NCBI RefSeq assembly: GCF_001889025.1
Contig: NZ_CP018154.1
Span: forward strand, 548,001-612,000
DNA from: Sphingorhabdus lutea
GTDB taxonomy: Bacteria > Pseudomonadota > Alphaproteobacteria > Sphingomonadales > Sphingomonadaceae
Direction of reading: 5' to 3'
DNA: 64,000 bases
Shown here piece by piece: positions 47,707-59,406 of this stretch (within the stretch, counting starts at the first letter, position 1; each line of letters opens with the position of its first letter). Made by a program: the position numbers and the translations under genes. Below the pieces are notes generated by a model. That model did no database searches, was not told the origin of the DNA, and was given only the letters and a program-made list of their open reading frames with translations.

Positions 47707-48858
47707 ATGGCGGATTTGAAAATTCAATATCAAAAATTATTGGACAGCGGCCAGTTAAAGGCAGATCGCGATCAAAAAATGGCTATTGATGCGCTGAATG
47801 ATATTTGCACAGCGTTGGAGGCTGTTCCCCCGCGCGGCAGCATTATTTGGCGGGCATTGGGGCGTAAACCCGAACCGGTGCGTGGTTTATATATGTGGGG
47901 CGGTGTTGGGCGCGGCAAATCCATGTTAATGGATTTATTTTTCGATAATGTGGATATTATTCGCAAAAGGCGCGCGCATTTTCATGAATTTATGATTGAT
48001 ATTCATTCCCGATTGCGCGTCGAGAGGGAAAAGGAGGCTGGGGACCCCATTGCGCCCGTTGTAAAATTATTGGCGGAGGAAACCCGGCTTTTATGCTTTG
48101 ATGAAATGGTGGTTAATAATATGGCCGATGCGGCGATTATGTCGCGTTTATTTGCCGGTTTGATTGAACAGGGCGTTACCATTATCACCACATCGAACCG
48201 TGCGCCCGATGATTTATATAAAAATGGGCTGAACCGTGAATTATTTTTGCCCTTTATCACATTGTTAAAGGATAAATTGGATATTTTGCCGTTAAATGGG
48301 GTGAATGATTATCGCCGCCAAAGGCTGGGCGATGCGGCTTTATGGCATTGCCCCAATGGAGATGCAGCGACCAAGGCGCTGAGCGAGACATTTTTCAAGC
48401 TGACCGATTTCCCGCCGCAAGATAGCGAGCATGTGCCAAGCATGGAATTGCATGTTTCAAAAAGCAGAACATTATTTATTCCTCGCGCCTTAAAAGGGGT
48501 GGCGGTTTTTTCATTCAAAAAATTATGCGCAGCCGCCAATGGCGCGGCCGATTATTTGGCAATTGCGCGTCATTTCCACACGGTAATATTGGTCGGCATC
48601 CCCGTTCTTGGCCCAGAAAACCGCAATGAAGCGGCGCGTTTCGTTACCTTAATTGATGCATTATATGAATATCGTGTCAAATTATTGGCCAGCGCAGACG
48701 CACAGCCAGAGAATCTATATCCTGTAGGTGATGGCAGATTCGAATTTGATCGCACGGTTTCACGGCTGGCTGAAATGCAAAGCAATGATTATTTGAAATT
48801 GGGCCATGGCATGTCGGAAAATTTGGGCGATGAAATGCGCCAAATCAGCGATAAGTAG
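47707..48858 (+). CDS. zapE: cell division ATPase ZapE / AFG1 family
   Basis: A 383-residue AFG1-family ATPase with GGVGRGKSMLMDLFFD (Walker A), LLCFDEMVVN (Walker B) and a C-terminal AAA+ helix region. In E. coli ZapE regulates the Z-ring; in mitochondria AFG1 is linked to respiratory chain assembly. It starts immediately after the thioesterase stop, and it precedes mdh as in many alphaproteobacteria. Confidence 0.92.
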   Translation: MADLKIQYQKLLDSGQLKADRDQKMAIDALNDICTALEAVPPRGSIIWRALGRKPEPVRGLYMWGGVGRGKSMLMDLFFDNVDIIRKRRAHFHEFMIDIHSRLRVEREKEAGDPIAPVVKLLAEETRLLCFDEMVVNNMADAAIMSRLFAGLIEQGVTIITTSNRAPDDLYKNGLNRELFLPFITLLKDKLDILPLNGVNDYRRQRLGDAALWHCPNGDAATKALSETFFKLTDFPPQDSEHVPSMELHVSKSRTLFIPRALKGVAVFSFKKLCAAANGAADYLAIARHFHTVILVGIPVLGPENRNEAARFVTLIDALYEYRVKLLASADAQPENLYPVGDGRFEFDRTVSRLAEMQSNDYLKLGHGMSENLGDEMRQISDK

Positions 48859-48976
48859 CTCGATTAAAGATATTGCAAATCAATTGCAATAACAAAGGCA
48901 TATTTACGGCAAAAGCTGTTGTCTTTTATATAAAAAGCGACTAACGCCTAAGATGAATATATTTTTCTCTTTGTAG

Positions 48977-49957
<981 letters not shown>

Positions 49958-49996
49958 TTGCCACGCAATTATCACTACCCGAATTAAGGATTTATT

Positions 49997-50884
49997 ATGA
50001 GCATTTTAATTAACAAAGATACCAAAGTTATTACCCAAGGCATGACCGGTAAAACCGGCACATTCCATACCGAACAGGCTTTGGCCTATGGTACCAAAAT
50101 GGTGGCAGGTGTTACCCCAGGTAAGGGCGGCACGACGCATTTGGGGCTGCCCAATTTTAACACAATGGCAGAGGCAAAAGACGCCACAGGCGCAACTGCA
50201 TCGGTTATTTATGTGCCGCCCAAATTTACCGCTGCATCAATTATTGAGGCGATTGAAGCCGAAATGGAATTGATTGTCGCCATTACCGAAGGTGTTCCTG
50301 TATTGGACATGGTTGAGGTGAAGCGCAAATTAGAAGGATCAAAATCCCGCCTTATCGGGCCAAATTGCCCTGGTGTGTTGACCCCCGATGAATGCAAAAT
50401 CGGCATTATGCCCGGCAGCATTTTCAAAAAAGGCAGTGTTGGCGTTGTGTCACGTTCTGGCACTTTAACCTATGAGGCAGTGCATCAAACAACTGCTGTT
50501 GGCCTTGGCCAAACCACAGCTGTTGGCATTGGTGGTGATCCGGTAAATGGCACCAACTTTATTGACGTTTTGGAATTATTCCTTGCCGATGAAGAGACAA
50601 AATCCATCATCATGATTGGTGAAATTGGCGGCAGTGCAGAGGAAGAAGCTGCGCAATTTATCGCCGATGAAGCGAAAAAAGGTCGCAGCAAACCTATGGT
50701 TGGCTTTATTGCGGGGCGCACTGCACCTCCAGGACGTCGTATGGGCCATGCGGGCGCGATTGTTTCTGGCGGTCAAGGCGGCGCAGAAGATAAAATCGCC
50801 GCTATGGAAGCAGCCGGCATCCGCGTATCGCCAAGTCCATCAGAATTGGGCACAACATTGGCGGCATTACTGGCCGGAAATTAA
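49997..50884 (+). CDS. sucD: succinyl-CoA ligase alpha subunit
   Basis: A 295-residue alpha subunit of succinyl-CoA synthetase. The CoA-binding N-terminus ([29 protein letters not shown]) and the phosphohistidine loop [10 protein letters not shown] with His251 are complete. Its beta partner, sucC, is not next to it; mdh comes directly before and odhA after. In many related bacteria the sucC gene lies in this position, so it is either elsewhere in the genome or lost. Confidence 0.96.
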   Translation: MSILINKDTKVITQGMTGKTGTFHTEQALAYGTKMVAGVTPGKGGTTHLGLPNFNTMAEAKDATGATASVIYVPPKFTAASIIEAIEAEMELIVAITEGVPVLDMVEVKRKLEGSKSRLIGPNCPGVLTPDECKIGIMPGSIFKKGSVGVVSRSGTLTYEAVHQTTAVGLGQTTAVGIGGDPVNGTNFIDVLELFLADEETKSIIMIGEIGGSAEEEAAQFIADEAKKGRSKPMVGFIAGRTAPPGRRMGHAGAIVSGGQGGAEDKIAAMEAAGIRVSPSPSELGTTLAALLAGN

Positions 50885-50949
50885 TCCGGCCACTATGCCT
50901 AGCCACCCCCTTGGAATATAAATATAATTGCCAGATATAGAAGATAGCT

Positions 50950-53730
50950 ATGAATGATTTCACTCCAGATATAAATTTGAATGAAGCTCAGGCTGGGCCA
51001 AGCTGGCAAAATAAGGGGTGGCCGGCGGCCATGCTGGATGATTTGACCGTCGCGCTTGACCCAACCCAAATGGCGGTTGAGGTGAAGGCGGCGGCGGCCA
51101 AGCGCGGCGAGGCAATGTCAGAGCAATCGGTGTTGGAGGCTGCGGGCGATAGTATCCGCGCGATGATGTTAATCCGCACTTACCGTGTGCGCGGGCATTT
51201 GGCGGCGAATCTTGACCCGCTGGGCCTGCATCAACGTGAATTGCCAGAGGATTTGCGGTCCGAATATCATGGATTTTCCGATGCTGATTTGGATAAAAAA
51301 GTCTATCTTGGCGGGACAATGGGCCTTGAATATGCAACGGTAAGGGAGCTTATCGACCTGCTTCGTGCAAATTATTGCGGCAATGTCGGATTGGAATATA
51401 TGCATATTTCCGACATTGAGGAACGCCGTTTCCTACAAGAACGTATGGAGGGCAAAGAGGCCAATATCGAATTTACGCCCGAGGGTAAAAAGGCGATTTT
51501 GTCCAAAGTTATCCAAGGCGAAGTTTATGAAAGCTTTTTGGGTAAAAAATATGTGGGGACAAAGCGTTTCGGCCTAGACGGTGGTGAGGCGATGCTGCCC
51601 GCATTGGAAGCGGTCATTAAATATGGTGGCCAATATGGCGTGCGCGAAATTGTATATGGCATGGCGCATCGTGGCCGTTTGAACATTTTGGCCAATGTGA
51701 TGGCCAAACCCTATCATGTTATTTTTCACGAATTTTCCGGCGGCAGTTCAAATCCTGATGAAGTGGGCGGTTCGGGCGATGTGAAATATCATCTTGGCAC
51801 ATCAACCGACCGTGAATTTGACGGTATCAATGTGCATATGTCGCTTGTCCCCAATCCATCGCATTTGGAGGCGGTGAACCCCGTTGTTTTGGGCAAGGTG
51901 CGCGCACAGCAAGTGCACCGTCAAGATACCAAAAAACATGCCGAAGTATTGCCCGTGTTAATCCATGGTGATGCCGCCTTTGCGGGGCAAGGCATTGTTT
52001 GGGAATGTTTAGGCTTTTCGGGGATTCGCGGATATAATACCGGCGGCTGTATCCATTTTGTGATTAACAACCAAATTGGTTTCACCACCAGCCCGCAATT
52101 TGCGCGTTCCTCCCCCTATCCATCGGACGTGGCAAAGGGTGTGCAGGCACCAATTTTACACGTAAATGGCGATGATCCAGAGGCGGTGACCTTTGCTTGT
52201 AAAATTGCGATTGAATTTCGCACCAAATTTGGCCGCGATATTGTTATCGACATGTGGTGCTATCGCCGCTTTGGCCATAATGAAGGGGATGAGCCCAGCT
52301 TTACCCAACCGTTAATGTATGCCGCGATTAAAAAACATCCAAAGGTTAGCGATATTTACGGTGCACGTTTAATAACCGAAGGCGTTGTGGATGATGCATG
52401 GATACAGGCTAAGCGCAGCGAATATGACAGCTTTTTGGAAGGCGAATTTACCGCCGCCAAAACATATGAACCAAATAAGGCTGATTGGTTTGGGGGCCGT
52501 TGGCAGGGGCTTGCATCTCCCGCTGATCCGGAAAATGCGCGGCGCAATGTGGACACTGCAATTGACCGTAAATTATTCGACAGCTTGGGCCGGATTTTAA
52601 CCAAAGTTCCCGAAGATTTGAAAATTCACAAAACATTGGGCCGCGTGTTGGATGCCAAAAAAGCAATGTTTGACACGGGCGAAAATTTTGATTGGGCAAC
52701 GGGCGAGGCTTTGGCCTATGGCAGCTTGGTTTCCGAGGGATATAATGTGCGTTTGTCGGGCCAAGATAGCGGTCGCGGCACATTCAGCCAGCGCCATGCC
52801 GTTTGGGTTGATCAGGAAACGGAGCGCCGTTACATCCCGCTAACCACCGTTCCACATGGTGAGTTTGAGGTGTTGGACAGCCCATTATCCGAATATGGCG
52901 TTTTGGGCTTTGAATATGGCTATGCCATGGCCGACCCCAAATCATTGGTATTATGGGAAGGACAATTTGGCGATTTTGCCAATGGCGCCCAAATTATGAT
53001 TGACCAATTTATTGCCTCGGGCGAGGCGAAATGGCTTCGTGCCAATGGTTTGGTCATGTTGCTACCCCATGGATATGAAGGACAAGGACCGGAACATAGC
53101 TCGGCCCGATTGGAACGTTTCCTGCAATTATGTGCGGGCGATAATATTCAGGTCTGCAATATTACCACCCCTGCCAATTATTTCCACGTATTGCGCCGCC
53201 AAATGCTGCGTCCATTTCGTAAACCAATGGTGATTATGACACCAAAATCGCTGCTCCGCCATAAAATGGCAGTGTCCAGCGCGGAAGAATTTTTGGGTGA
53301 CCAACATTTTATGCGGATTAAATCCGACACCAATGCCCCAGCGGATAATGATGTAAAGCGCCTTGTCCTTTGTTCGGGTAAGGTTGCGTTTGATTTGATT
53401 GAGGCGCGGGATGCGGCAGGGGATAAAAATACATCCATTGTTCGCATTGAACAGCTTTATCCCTTCCCCAATGAACCATTAACGGTCCGCCTGAAAAAGA
53501 TGAAAAACCTTGAATCGGTTATTTGGGCACAGGAAGAACCAAAAAATAATGGCAGCTGGTTCTTTGTTGAATCATTGATTGAGCAAAGTTTGAAAGATGC
53601 AGGTTTTGCCAATATGCGGCCCATTTATGCGGGGCGTGAGGCATCTGCATCGCCCGCAACCGGTTTGGCATCACGTCATAAACAACAACAAGAAACCCTG
53701 ATTGCTGAGGCTTTGGGGCATAGAGGTTAA
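50950..53730 (+). CDS. odhA: 2-oxoglutarate dehydrogenase E1 component
   Basis: A 926-residue thiamine diphosphate-dependent E1. The HGDAAFAGQGIVWE, GDDPEAV and RYGHNEGDEPSF-like (RRFGHNEGDEPSF) segments are E1 motifs, and the C-terminal transketolase-like pyrimidine domain is complete. It decarboxylates 2-oxoglutarate and reductively acylates the E2 lipoyl group. It is followed by a small hypothetical gene just 3 bases on. Confidence 0.97.
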   Translation: MNDFTPDINLNEAQAGPSWQNKGWPAAMLDDLTVALDPTQMAVEVKAAAAKRGEAMSEQSVLEAAGDSIRAMMLIRTYRVRGHLAANLDPLGLHQRELPEDLRSEYHGFSDADLDKKVYLGGTMGLEYATVRELIDLLRANYCGNVGLEYMHISDIEERRFLQERMEGKEANIEFTPEGKKAILSKVIQGEVYESFLGKKYVGTKRFGLDGGEAMLPALEAVIKYGGQYGVREIVYGMAHRGRLNILANVMAKPYHVIFHEFSGGSSNPDEVGGSGDVKYHLGTSTDREFDGINVHMSLVPNPSHLEAVNPVVLGKVRAQQVHRQDTKKHAEVLPVLIHGDAAFAGQGIVWECLGFSGIRGYNTGGCIHFVINNQIGFTTSPQFARSSPYPSDVAKGVQAPILHVNGDDPEAVTFACKIAIEFRTKFGRDIVIDMWCYRRFGHNEGDEPSFTQPLMYAAIKKHPKVSDIYGARLITEGVVDDAWIQAKRSEYDSFLEGEFTAAKTYEPNKADWFGGRWQGLASPADPENARRNVDTAIDRKLFDSLGRILTKVPEDLKIHKTLGRVLDAKKAMFDTGENFDWATGEALAYGSLVSEGYNVRLSGQDSGRGTFSQRHAVWVDQETERRYIPLTTVPHGEFEVLDSPLSEYGVLGFEYGYAMADPKSLVLWEGQFGDFANGAQIMIDQFIASGEAKWLRANGLVMLLPHGYEGQGPEHSSARLERFLQLCAGDNIQVCNITTPANYFHVLRRQMLRPFRKPMVIMTPKSLLRHKMAVSSAEEFLGDQHFMRIKSDTNAPADNDVKRLVLCSGKVAFDLIEARDAAGDKNTSIVRIEQLYPFPNEPLTVRLKKMKNLESVIWAQEEPKNNGSWFFVESLIEQSLKDAGFANMRPIYAGREASASPATGLASRHKQQQETLIAEALGHRG

Positions 53731-53733
53731 TTT

Positions 53734-54126
53734 ATGAAAACGCTTCTTTCATTTCAATCCGATCAATTTGATACTATTAATTGCCCCGGCAATGAAATTA
53801 ACCCGGATATTAAGGGTGCAAAGCTTGCCGATTTCTTATCAGAGCAATTTAAAGCGCATGGTTATTCGGGGGAAATTATTGAAGAAGATTGGGGTTGGAT
53901 GGTTGAGCTGGATGAAAGCACATTCCCACTTTGGATTGGTTGCTCAAGCTATGATGACCCACCCGAATGGTTAATCCAAGTCCACCCAAATAAGCCATAT
54001 GTGCGTAAATGGTTTAAAAAAATCGATACCCAAGCAGAAGTTGCAAAAATATCTTTATTATTAGAAGAAATAATGACCAAAAATGGCGGCGCGACGAACC
54101 TTAAATGGTTGGACGAGGGCGAATAA
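53734..54126 (+). CDS. small acidic protein in the odh operon, unknown function
   Basis: A 130-residue acidic soluble protein that I do not recognise. [18 protein letters not shown] segment and [19 protein letters not shown] are its most distinctive parts. It has no signal peptide or transmembrane helix. The start is 3 bases after the odhA stop and the end is 13 bases before odhB, so it must be co-transcribed with them. It is not a known E1, E2 or E3 subunit. Confidence 0.75.
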   Translation: MKTLLSFQSDQFDTINCPGNEINPDIKGAKLADFLSEQFKAHGYSGEIIEEDWGWMVELDESTFPLWIGCSSYDDPPEWLIQVHPNKPYVRKWFKKIDTQAEVAKISLLLEEIMTKNGGATNLKWLDEGE

Positions 54127-54139
54127 AAAAGGAATTGAT

Positions 54140-55345
54140 ATGAGCACCGAAGTAAAAGTTCCCGTATTGGGCGAATCCATCACCGAAGCCACCATTGGCG
54201 AATGGTTAAAAAAACCAGGCGAAGCCGTGGCATTGGACGAACCCATTGCCAGCCTTGAAACCGATAAGGTCGCGATTGATGTGCCATCACCCGTTGCGGG
54301 CGTGATGGGCGACACCTTATTTGCCATTGGCGACACGGTTGAGGTTGGCGCGGTTATCGCGAATATTGAGGCAGGATCAGGCGCAGCTGCAAAGCCAGTT
54401 TCTGCACCCGCCGCCAATGCAGCAAGCGACAGCACCGCATCTTCTGGCGACATGCCGCCCTTGTCACCTTCTGTTCGCCGTTTGGTATTGGAACATGGCA
54501 TTGACCCCACAAAGGTAAAGGGAACGGGCAAGGATGGCCGCCTGACCAAGGAAGATGTTTTGGCCGCCGCCAATAATGCGCCCGAACAAAATGCGGCTAC
54601 CACGGATAGCGCCGCTGCAGCACCTGCTGCATCTGGCCCAGTGCGGCGTGAAGAGCGGGTGCGTATGACCCGCCTACGCCAGACCATTGCAAAAAGGTTG
54701 AAATCGGCGCAGGAAAATGCGGCCATGCTGACCACATTTAATGATGTGGATATGACAGCGGTGATGGAAACACGCGGTAAATATAAGGATTTGTTTGAGA
54801 AAAAGCATGGCGTTCGCCTTGGCTTTATGGGATTTTTCACCAAGGCGGCGGCATTGGCCGCGCGTGATGTGCCTGCTGTTAACGCGCAAATTGATGGCGA
54901 TGAAATTATATATTTCAACTATCTTGACGTGTCCGTGGCGGTTAGCGCACCAAATGGTTTGGTCGTTCCCGTCATCCGTAGTGCGGACCAAATGTCCTTT
55001 GCCGAAATTGAAAAAACAATTGGTGATTTTGGCAAACGGGCCAAGGACGGCACGTTGAAAATGGACGAAATGATGGGTGGCACATTCACCATTTCAAATG
55101 GCGGTGTGTTTGGATCGTTAATGTCCACACCGATTATCAACCCACCACAATCGGCAGTGCTTGGCCTTCACCGGATTGAACAACGCCCCGTTGTCATGCC
55201 CAATGGAGAGATTAAGGCGCGTCCAATGATGTATTTGGCGCTTTCCTATGATCACCGTATCATTGATGGCAAGGAAGCGGTGACATTTCTGAAATCCATT
55301 AAAGACAGCATCGAAGATCCATCACGTTTGTTGATTGATTTATAA
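54140..55345 (+). CDS. odhB: 2-oxoglutarate dehydrogenase E2 (dihydrolipoyl succinyltransferase)
   Basis: A 401-residue E2. The N-terminal lipoyl domain has Lys43 in [11 protein letters not shown] peripheral-subunit-binding domain ([22 protein letters not shown]) follows, and the catalytic domain ends with the [10 protein letters not shown] active-site His. I start at the ATG at 54140, preceded by AAAAAAGGAA, because the longer frame has no ribosome site. It transfers the succinyl group to CoA. Confidence 0.97.
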   Translation: MSTEVKVPVLGESITEATIGEWLKKPGEAVALDEPIASLETDKVAIDVPSPVAGVMGDTLFAIGDTVEVGAVIANIEAGSGAAAKPVSAPAANAASDSTASSGDMPPLSPSVRRLVLEHGIDPTKVKGTGKDGRLTKEDVLAAANNAPEQNAATTDSAAAAPAASGPVRREERVRMTRLRQTIAKRLKSAQENAAMLTTFNDVDMTAVMETRGKYKDLFEKKHGVRLGFMGFFTKAAALAARDVPAVNAQIDGDEIIYFNYLDVSVAVSAPNGLVVPVIRSADQMSFAEIEKTIGDFGKRAKDGTLKMDEMMGGTFTISNGGVFGSLMSTPIINPPQSAVLGLHRIEQRPVVMPNGEIKARPMMYLALSYDHRIIDGKEAVTFLKSIKDSIEDPSRLLIDL

Positions 55346-55353
55346 GTAATTAG

Positions 55354-55746
55354 ATGAACGACAAACCAACTGAGGCGCTTTTTTCATATGGCACATTGCA
55401 ACAGGATAATGTGCAAATGGCGCAATTTGGTCGCTTATTATCTGGGCAAAAGGATGTTCTGACCGGATATAAATTGGGCGAGGTGAAAATTACCGACCCC
55501 GATGTTGTGGCCAAAAGCGGGCTTGACGTTCATCATATTTTATATGCCAGCAGCGCATCTTGTGATCGGGTTGAGGGCACATTATTTTGGATTAGTGAAG
55601 AAGAATTAAAATCAGCCGATGAATATGAGGTTGATGATTATATACGCCGCCGCGTTACTTTAACATCGGGGCAACAGGCGTGGGTATATATTGGGGTATA
55701 TACTGGGGTTAATATTGGTGCAGATGCACCGCAAATGGAGCAATAA
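55354..55746 (+). CDS. gamma-glutamylcyclotransferase-like (AIG2) protein
   Basis: A 130-residue GGCT/AIG2-fold protein. FSYGTLQQ forms the substrate-binding turn, and VEGTLFWISEEELKSADEYEVDDYIRR with its Glu is the C-terminal catalytic segment. Family members cleave gamma-glutamyl amines or glutathione, or have unknown small-molecule roles. The gene sits 8 bases after odhB and 1 base before lpd, an unusual placement. Confidence 0.85.
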   Translation: MNDKPTEALFSYGTLQQDNVQMAQFGRLLSGQKDVLTGYKLGEVKITDPDVVAKSGLDVHHILYASSASCDRVEGTLFWISEEELKSADEYEVDDYIRRRVTLTSGQQAWVYIGVYTGVNIGADAPQMEQ

Positions 55747-55747
55747 A

Positions 55748-57151
55748 ATGGCTGAATTTGATTTTGATGTTTTGGTAATTGGTGCTGGCCCTGGCGGATA
55801 TGTGGCCGCCATTCGCGCCGCACAATTGGGGCTTAAAACAGCCTGCGCTGAAAGCCGCGAAACATTGGGCGGAACTTGCCTAAACGTTGGTTGTATCCCG
55901 TCAAAGGCGTTGCTTCATGCATCGGAATTATATGAAGAAGCACATAGCGGCGCATTGGCAAAATTTGGCGTTAATGTTGGCAAAACCACCCTAGACCTTG
56001 ACCAAATGCATGCTGAAAAAGTGAAAGCTGTAGGCGAATTAACCGGCGGTATTGAATTTTTGTTTAAGAAAAATAAGGTTGAATGGTTAAAAGGTTTGGC
56101 CAGCTTTACCAGCGCAAATAGTGTTGAGGTAAATGGCAAAACCGTCACTGCAAAAAATATCATCATTGCCACCGGTTCATCGGTTGCGCCGCTGCCTGGT
56201 GTAGAGGTGGATAATGAAAAGGCGATTGTGGTTGATAGCACCGGCGCACTTGCACTGCCCAAAGTGCCCGACCATTTGGTTGTCATTGGCGGCGGTGTCA
56301 TTGGTTTGGAACTTGGCAGCGTATGGCGCCGTTTGGGCGCAAAGGTTACCGTGATTGAATATTTGGACCAAATCCTGCCCGGCATGGATAAGGATGTGCG
56401 TAAAGATGGCGCACGCATTTTCAAGAAACAAGGTTTTGATATTAAAACCAGTACCAAAGTTACTGGCGTATCGGTAAAGGGCAAAAAAGCCACCGTTACG
56501 GTTGAACCCGCCGCTGGCGGTGATGTCACGAATATTGAGGCCGACGCCGTTTTGGTATGTATTGGCCGCCGCCCGAATACCAGCGGGTTGAATGTAGAGG
56601 CTGCAGGCCTGTCCACCAATGATCGCGGATTGATTGAGGTTGATCACCGCATGCAAACCAAGGTAAAGAGCGTGTGGGCCATTGGCGATGTGACCCCTGG
56701 TTTAATGCTGGCCCACCGCGCAGAAGATGAAGGCATTGCTGTGGCGGAAAATATTGCTGGTCAAACCGGAATCGTCAATCATGATATTATTCCAGGCGTG
56801 GTATACACCCATCCTGAAATGGCAGGCGTTGGCAAAACCGAAGATGAATTAAGCGCCGCTGGTGTGGCCATTAAAATTGGTAAATTCCCCTTTGCTGGGA
56901 ACAGCCGTGCCAAGGCAAACCGCGATACTGAAGGATTTGTAAAAGTAATTTCGGATGCCAATAGCGACCGTGTTTTGGGCGTGCATATTATTTCATCGCT
57001 TGCCGGAACTTTAATCGCACAGGCCGCACAGGCAATGGAATTTGGCGCAACGTCGGAAGATATTGCCTATACATGTCATGCCCACCCGACACATAGCGAG
57101 GCATTGAAAGAGGCCGCCATGGCGGTTCAGGGCAAACCAATTCATATGTAA
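55748..57151 (+). CDS. lpd: dihydrolipoamide dehydrogenase (E3)
   Basis: A 467-residue E3 flavoprotein. It has GAGPGGYVAAIRAAQ (FAD), the redox disulfide GGTCLNVGC with Cys44 and Cys49, a second nucleotide-binding GGGVIGLELGSVW and the C-terminal HAHPTHSEALKEA base. I start at the ATG at 55748. It reoxidises dihydrolipoamide of E2, and is the last gene of the odh cluster. Confidence 0.97.
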   Translation: MAEFDFDVLVIGAGPGGYVAAIRAAQLGLKTACAESRETLGGTCLNVGCIPSKALLHASELYEEAHSGALAKFGVNVGKTTLDLDQMHAEKVKAVGELTGGIEFLFKKNKVEWLKGLASFTSANSVEVNGKTVTAKNIIIATGSSVAPLPGVEVDNEKAIVVDSTGALALPKVPDHLVVIGGGVIGLELGSVWRRLGAKVTVIEYLDQILPGMDKDVRKDGARIFKKQGFDIKTSTKVTGVSVKGKKATVTVEPAAGGDVTNIEADAVLVCIGRRPNTSGLNVEAAGLSTNDRGLIEVDHRMQTKVKSVWAIGDVTPGLMLAHRAEDEGIAVAENIAGQTGIVNHDIIPGVVYTHPEMAGVGKTEDELSAAGVAIKIGKFPFAGNSRAKANRDTEGFVKVISDANSDRVLGVHIISSLAGTLIAQAAQAMEFGATSEDIAYTCHAHPTHSEALKEAAMAVQGKPIHM

Positions 57152-57222
57152 TTAATCTATTCACCGTGCATATATCATCCTATCATTATATAGTCATATA
57201 AGGCGGTATATAGGTGGTGGAT

Positions 57223-57849
57223 ATGATTTTCATTGAAAATATAAATGCTGATATGGTGGAACGTGCTTTGCATCTTATCGCAGTGTTGGTTTTTGCCTTG
57301 TCGGGGGCATTGGCCGCGGCGTGGAATAAGCAAACATTTGTCACATTTGCCTTTTTTGCGATCTTAACCGGTGTGGGCGGCGGCACGGTGCGCGATATTT
57401 TAATTGGCGCACCGGTTTTTTGGGTGAATGATTCACTTATCATCGCATTATGTATTTTTGCCGCGCTGCTAATTTGGTTTGTTCCGGCCAAATTTATGCC
57501 CGCCCGCGCGCTGGATTGGTGTGATGCGCTGGGCATGGCGGCATATTCGGTCTTTGGCGCGGGTAAGGCGCTGGCCTATGGTGTTAGCCCGATTCCCGCT
57601 ATTATCATGGGGATAATTACCGCCTGTATTGGCGGGGTGATACGCGATATTCTGGCGGGTGAACCATCCATTATCATGCGGCCCGAAATTTATGTGTCGG
57701 CATCGGCACTGGCGGCGGCATTATTTGTTGTGATATTTCTGTGGGGCGTGCCGATTATGTTTGCGGCGGCAATTGGCGCATCGGCAGGTTTCATATTACG
57801 CGCGGCTGCGATACAATATGGATTGGGCCTGCCAACATATAAAAAATAG
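57223..57849 (+). CDS. trimeric intracellular cation channel family protein (TRIC/UPF0126)
   Basis: A 208-residue membrane protein with seven hydrophobic segments and the two repeated signatures GVGGGTVRDILIGAPVFW and IGGVIRDILAGEPSIIM, typical of the UPF0126 TRIC family. It probably forms a homotrimeric cation channel, as shown for homologues. I start at the ATG at 57223, just after GGTGG; the in-frame GTG at 57214 is possible. Function in this cell is not known. Confidence 0.88.
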   Translation: MIFIENINADMVERALHLIAVLVFALSGALAAAWNKQTFVTFAFFAILTGVGGGTVRDILIGAPVFWVNDSLIIALCIFAALLIWFVPAKFMPARALDWCDALGMAAYSVFGAGKALAYGVSPIPAIIMGIITACIGGVIRDILAGEPSIIMRPEIYVSASALAAALFVVIFLWGVPIMFAAAIGASAGFILRAAAIQYGLGLPTYKK

Positions 57850-57921
57850 GATAAGCGGCCATTAAATGTTTGTTATTTTAATTTAGTATAATATTATAAA
57901 GGCATATTAAGGGGGATAATA

Positions 57922-58725
57922 ATGCGTTTTATTAATCTGTTGTCCATCATATTTGCGGTGATTATATCGGCCTCCGCGCCCCATGCCTTTGCCCAATTTA
58001 ACCCAAATATAGAGATTAAAGAGCCGCAAAATAGCCTTGAGGAAAAGGCGATGCAGGTTTCCCAAATGCAATATCCAAGGGAACAAGTTGTCGCGCAGGC
58101 AACAAATGCAATTTTGAGCGCAAGCAAAATAGCAATCGAAAATAACCCAACCATGGCGGCATTAAATAAACAATATCCTGGCATCATTGATGAAATTATC
58201 AAATCTTCATTACCAATAATAACAAAAGCATATGAGGATAAGCTGCCTTTGCTTTGGGCAAATAATAATGCGCTATATATGAATAATTTTACCGAAAATG
58301 ATTTGGATATCATTATTACATTTAACCAAAGTGCGACCGGTATAAAATATAAACAACTTTTATTGAATAATATCGATTTGACTGATGCGATTAAATCCGC
58401 ATCATCTGGAGTTGAAGAAGGATTTGGCGCAAATGCAAAAAAAGAAAGCGATAAAGCGTTAAATAATAGCGTCAATAAAACAAATCGGCAAATGACGCAG
58501 ACCGAACTGGTGGAGGTTTTTAAATTTGAAAATTCCAATACCGGTTCAAAACTGGGATTGATAACCGAAGATGTGAAAAATATGGTCGGGCAATGGGATT
58601 TTTATTTCCCCGATAATTTTCAACAAATGGTTGCTAATGTGCAGCGCAAGGCCGCCACAAAATTTATGGAAGAAGCCGATGCAAAGGCCGAAGCGGCTGC
58701 GTCTAATGAAGATGGCGCCGAATAA
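57922..58725 (+). CDS. exported protein of unknown function
   Basis: A 267-residue protein with a signal peptide (LLSIIFAVIISASAPHAFA) and a mostly helical mature part containing an Asn-rich stretch and a C-terminal acidic/Ala tail. The middle (ENDLDIIITFNQSATGIKYKQLLLN) resembles the small DUF2059-type helical domain seen in periplasmic proteins, but the assignment is weak. It is monocistronic and converges with leuD. Confidence 0.7.
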   Translation: MRFINLLSIIFAVIISASAPHAFAQFNPNIEIKEPQNSLEEKAMQVSQMQYPREQVVAQATNAILSASKIAIENNPTMAALNKQYPGIIDEIIKSSLPIITKAYEDKLPLLWANNNALYMNNFTENDLDIIITFNQSATGIKYKQLLLNNIDLTDAIKSASSGVEEGFGANAKKESDKALNNSVNKTNRQMTQTELVEVFKFENSNTGSKLGLITEDVKNMVGQWDFYFPDNFQQMVANVQRKAATKFMEEADAKAEAAASNEDGAE

Positions 58726-58749
58726 ATTCTATTATAAATTAGCGAGCGA

Positions 58750-59349
58750 TTATAATGCCAGCGGCCTTGGCTGCTGCCATGATTTTTGTTTGTCTAACCC
58801 ATCTTCATAGGTGGCAATTTCTGTGTCATTGGCCATGGTTAGGCCAATTTCGTCCAAGCCATTGACCAGGCAATATTTGCGAAATGGGTCAATTTCAAAC
58901 GGAAATCGGTCTTGAAACTCGCTGGTCACCATTTGGTTTTCGACATCAATATAAATATTGTCGCTTTGCGCCACATCAATCAAACGATCAATGGCGGATT
59001 GTGGTAATTCCACGGTTAACAAGCCATTTTTAAACGCATTTCCCGAAAAAATATCGGAAAAACTGGGCGCAATAACCGCCTCTATTCCCATATCGGCCAA
59101 TGCCCATGCGGCATGTTCGCGGCTTGATCCACAGCCAAAATTATCGCCCGCGATAAGTATTTTTGCGCCCTTATATAGAGGATTGTCAAAAATATTGCCC
59201 TCTTGCGCCCGAACGCTTTCAAACGCCCCCTTGGACAGGCCTTCGCGGGAAATAGTTTTTAACCATTTGGCCGGAATGATAATATCGGTATCGACATTCT
59301 TCCGACCCCATGGATAGGCTTTTCCAGAAATATCCTGCAATTTTTTCAT
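58750..59349 (-). CDS. leuD: 3-isopropylmalate dehydratase small subunit
   Basis: A 199-residue Leu[18 protein letters not shown] and [17 protein letters not shown] are the family signatures. With LeuC it isomerises 2- to 3-isopropylmalate in leucine synthesis. It is separated from leuC by a 65-residue membrane protein gene, so the operon is leuC-orf-leuD. Confidence 0.96.
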   Translation of the reverse strand: MKKLQDISGKAYPWGRKNVDTDIIIPAKWLKTISREGLSKGAFESVRAQEGNIFDNPLYKGAKILIAGDNFGCGSSREHAAWALADMGIEAVIAPSFSDIFSGNAFKNGLLTVELPQSAIDRLIDVAQSDNIYIDVENQMVTSEFQDRFPFEIDPFRKYCLVNGLDEIGLTMANDTEIATYEDGLDKQKSWQQPRPLAL

Positions 59350-59406
59350 ATTATGGCTTTTCTATTATAAAGCAATTTGGCCCGTCTCGCTTTAGTCCGT
59401 TACGCT

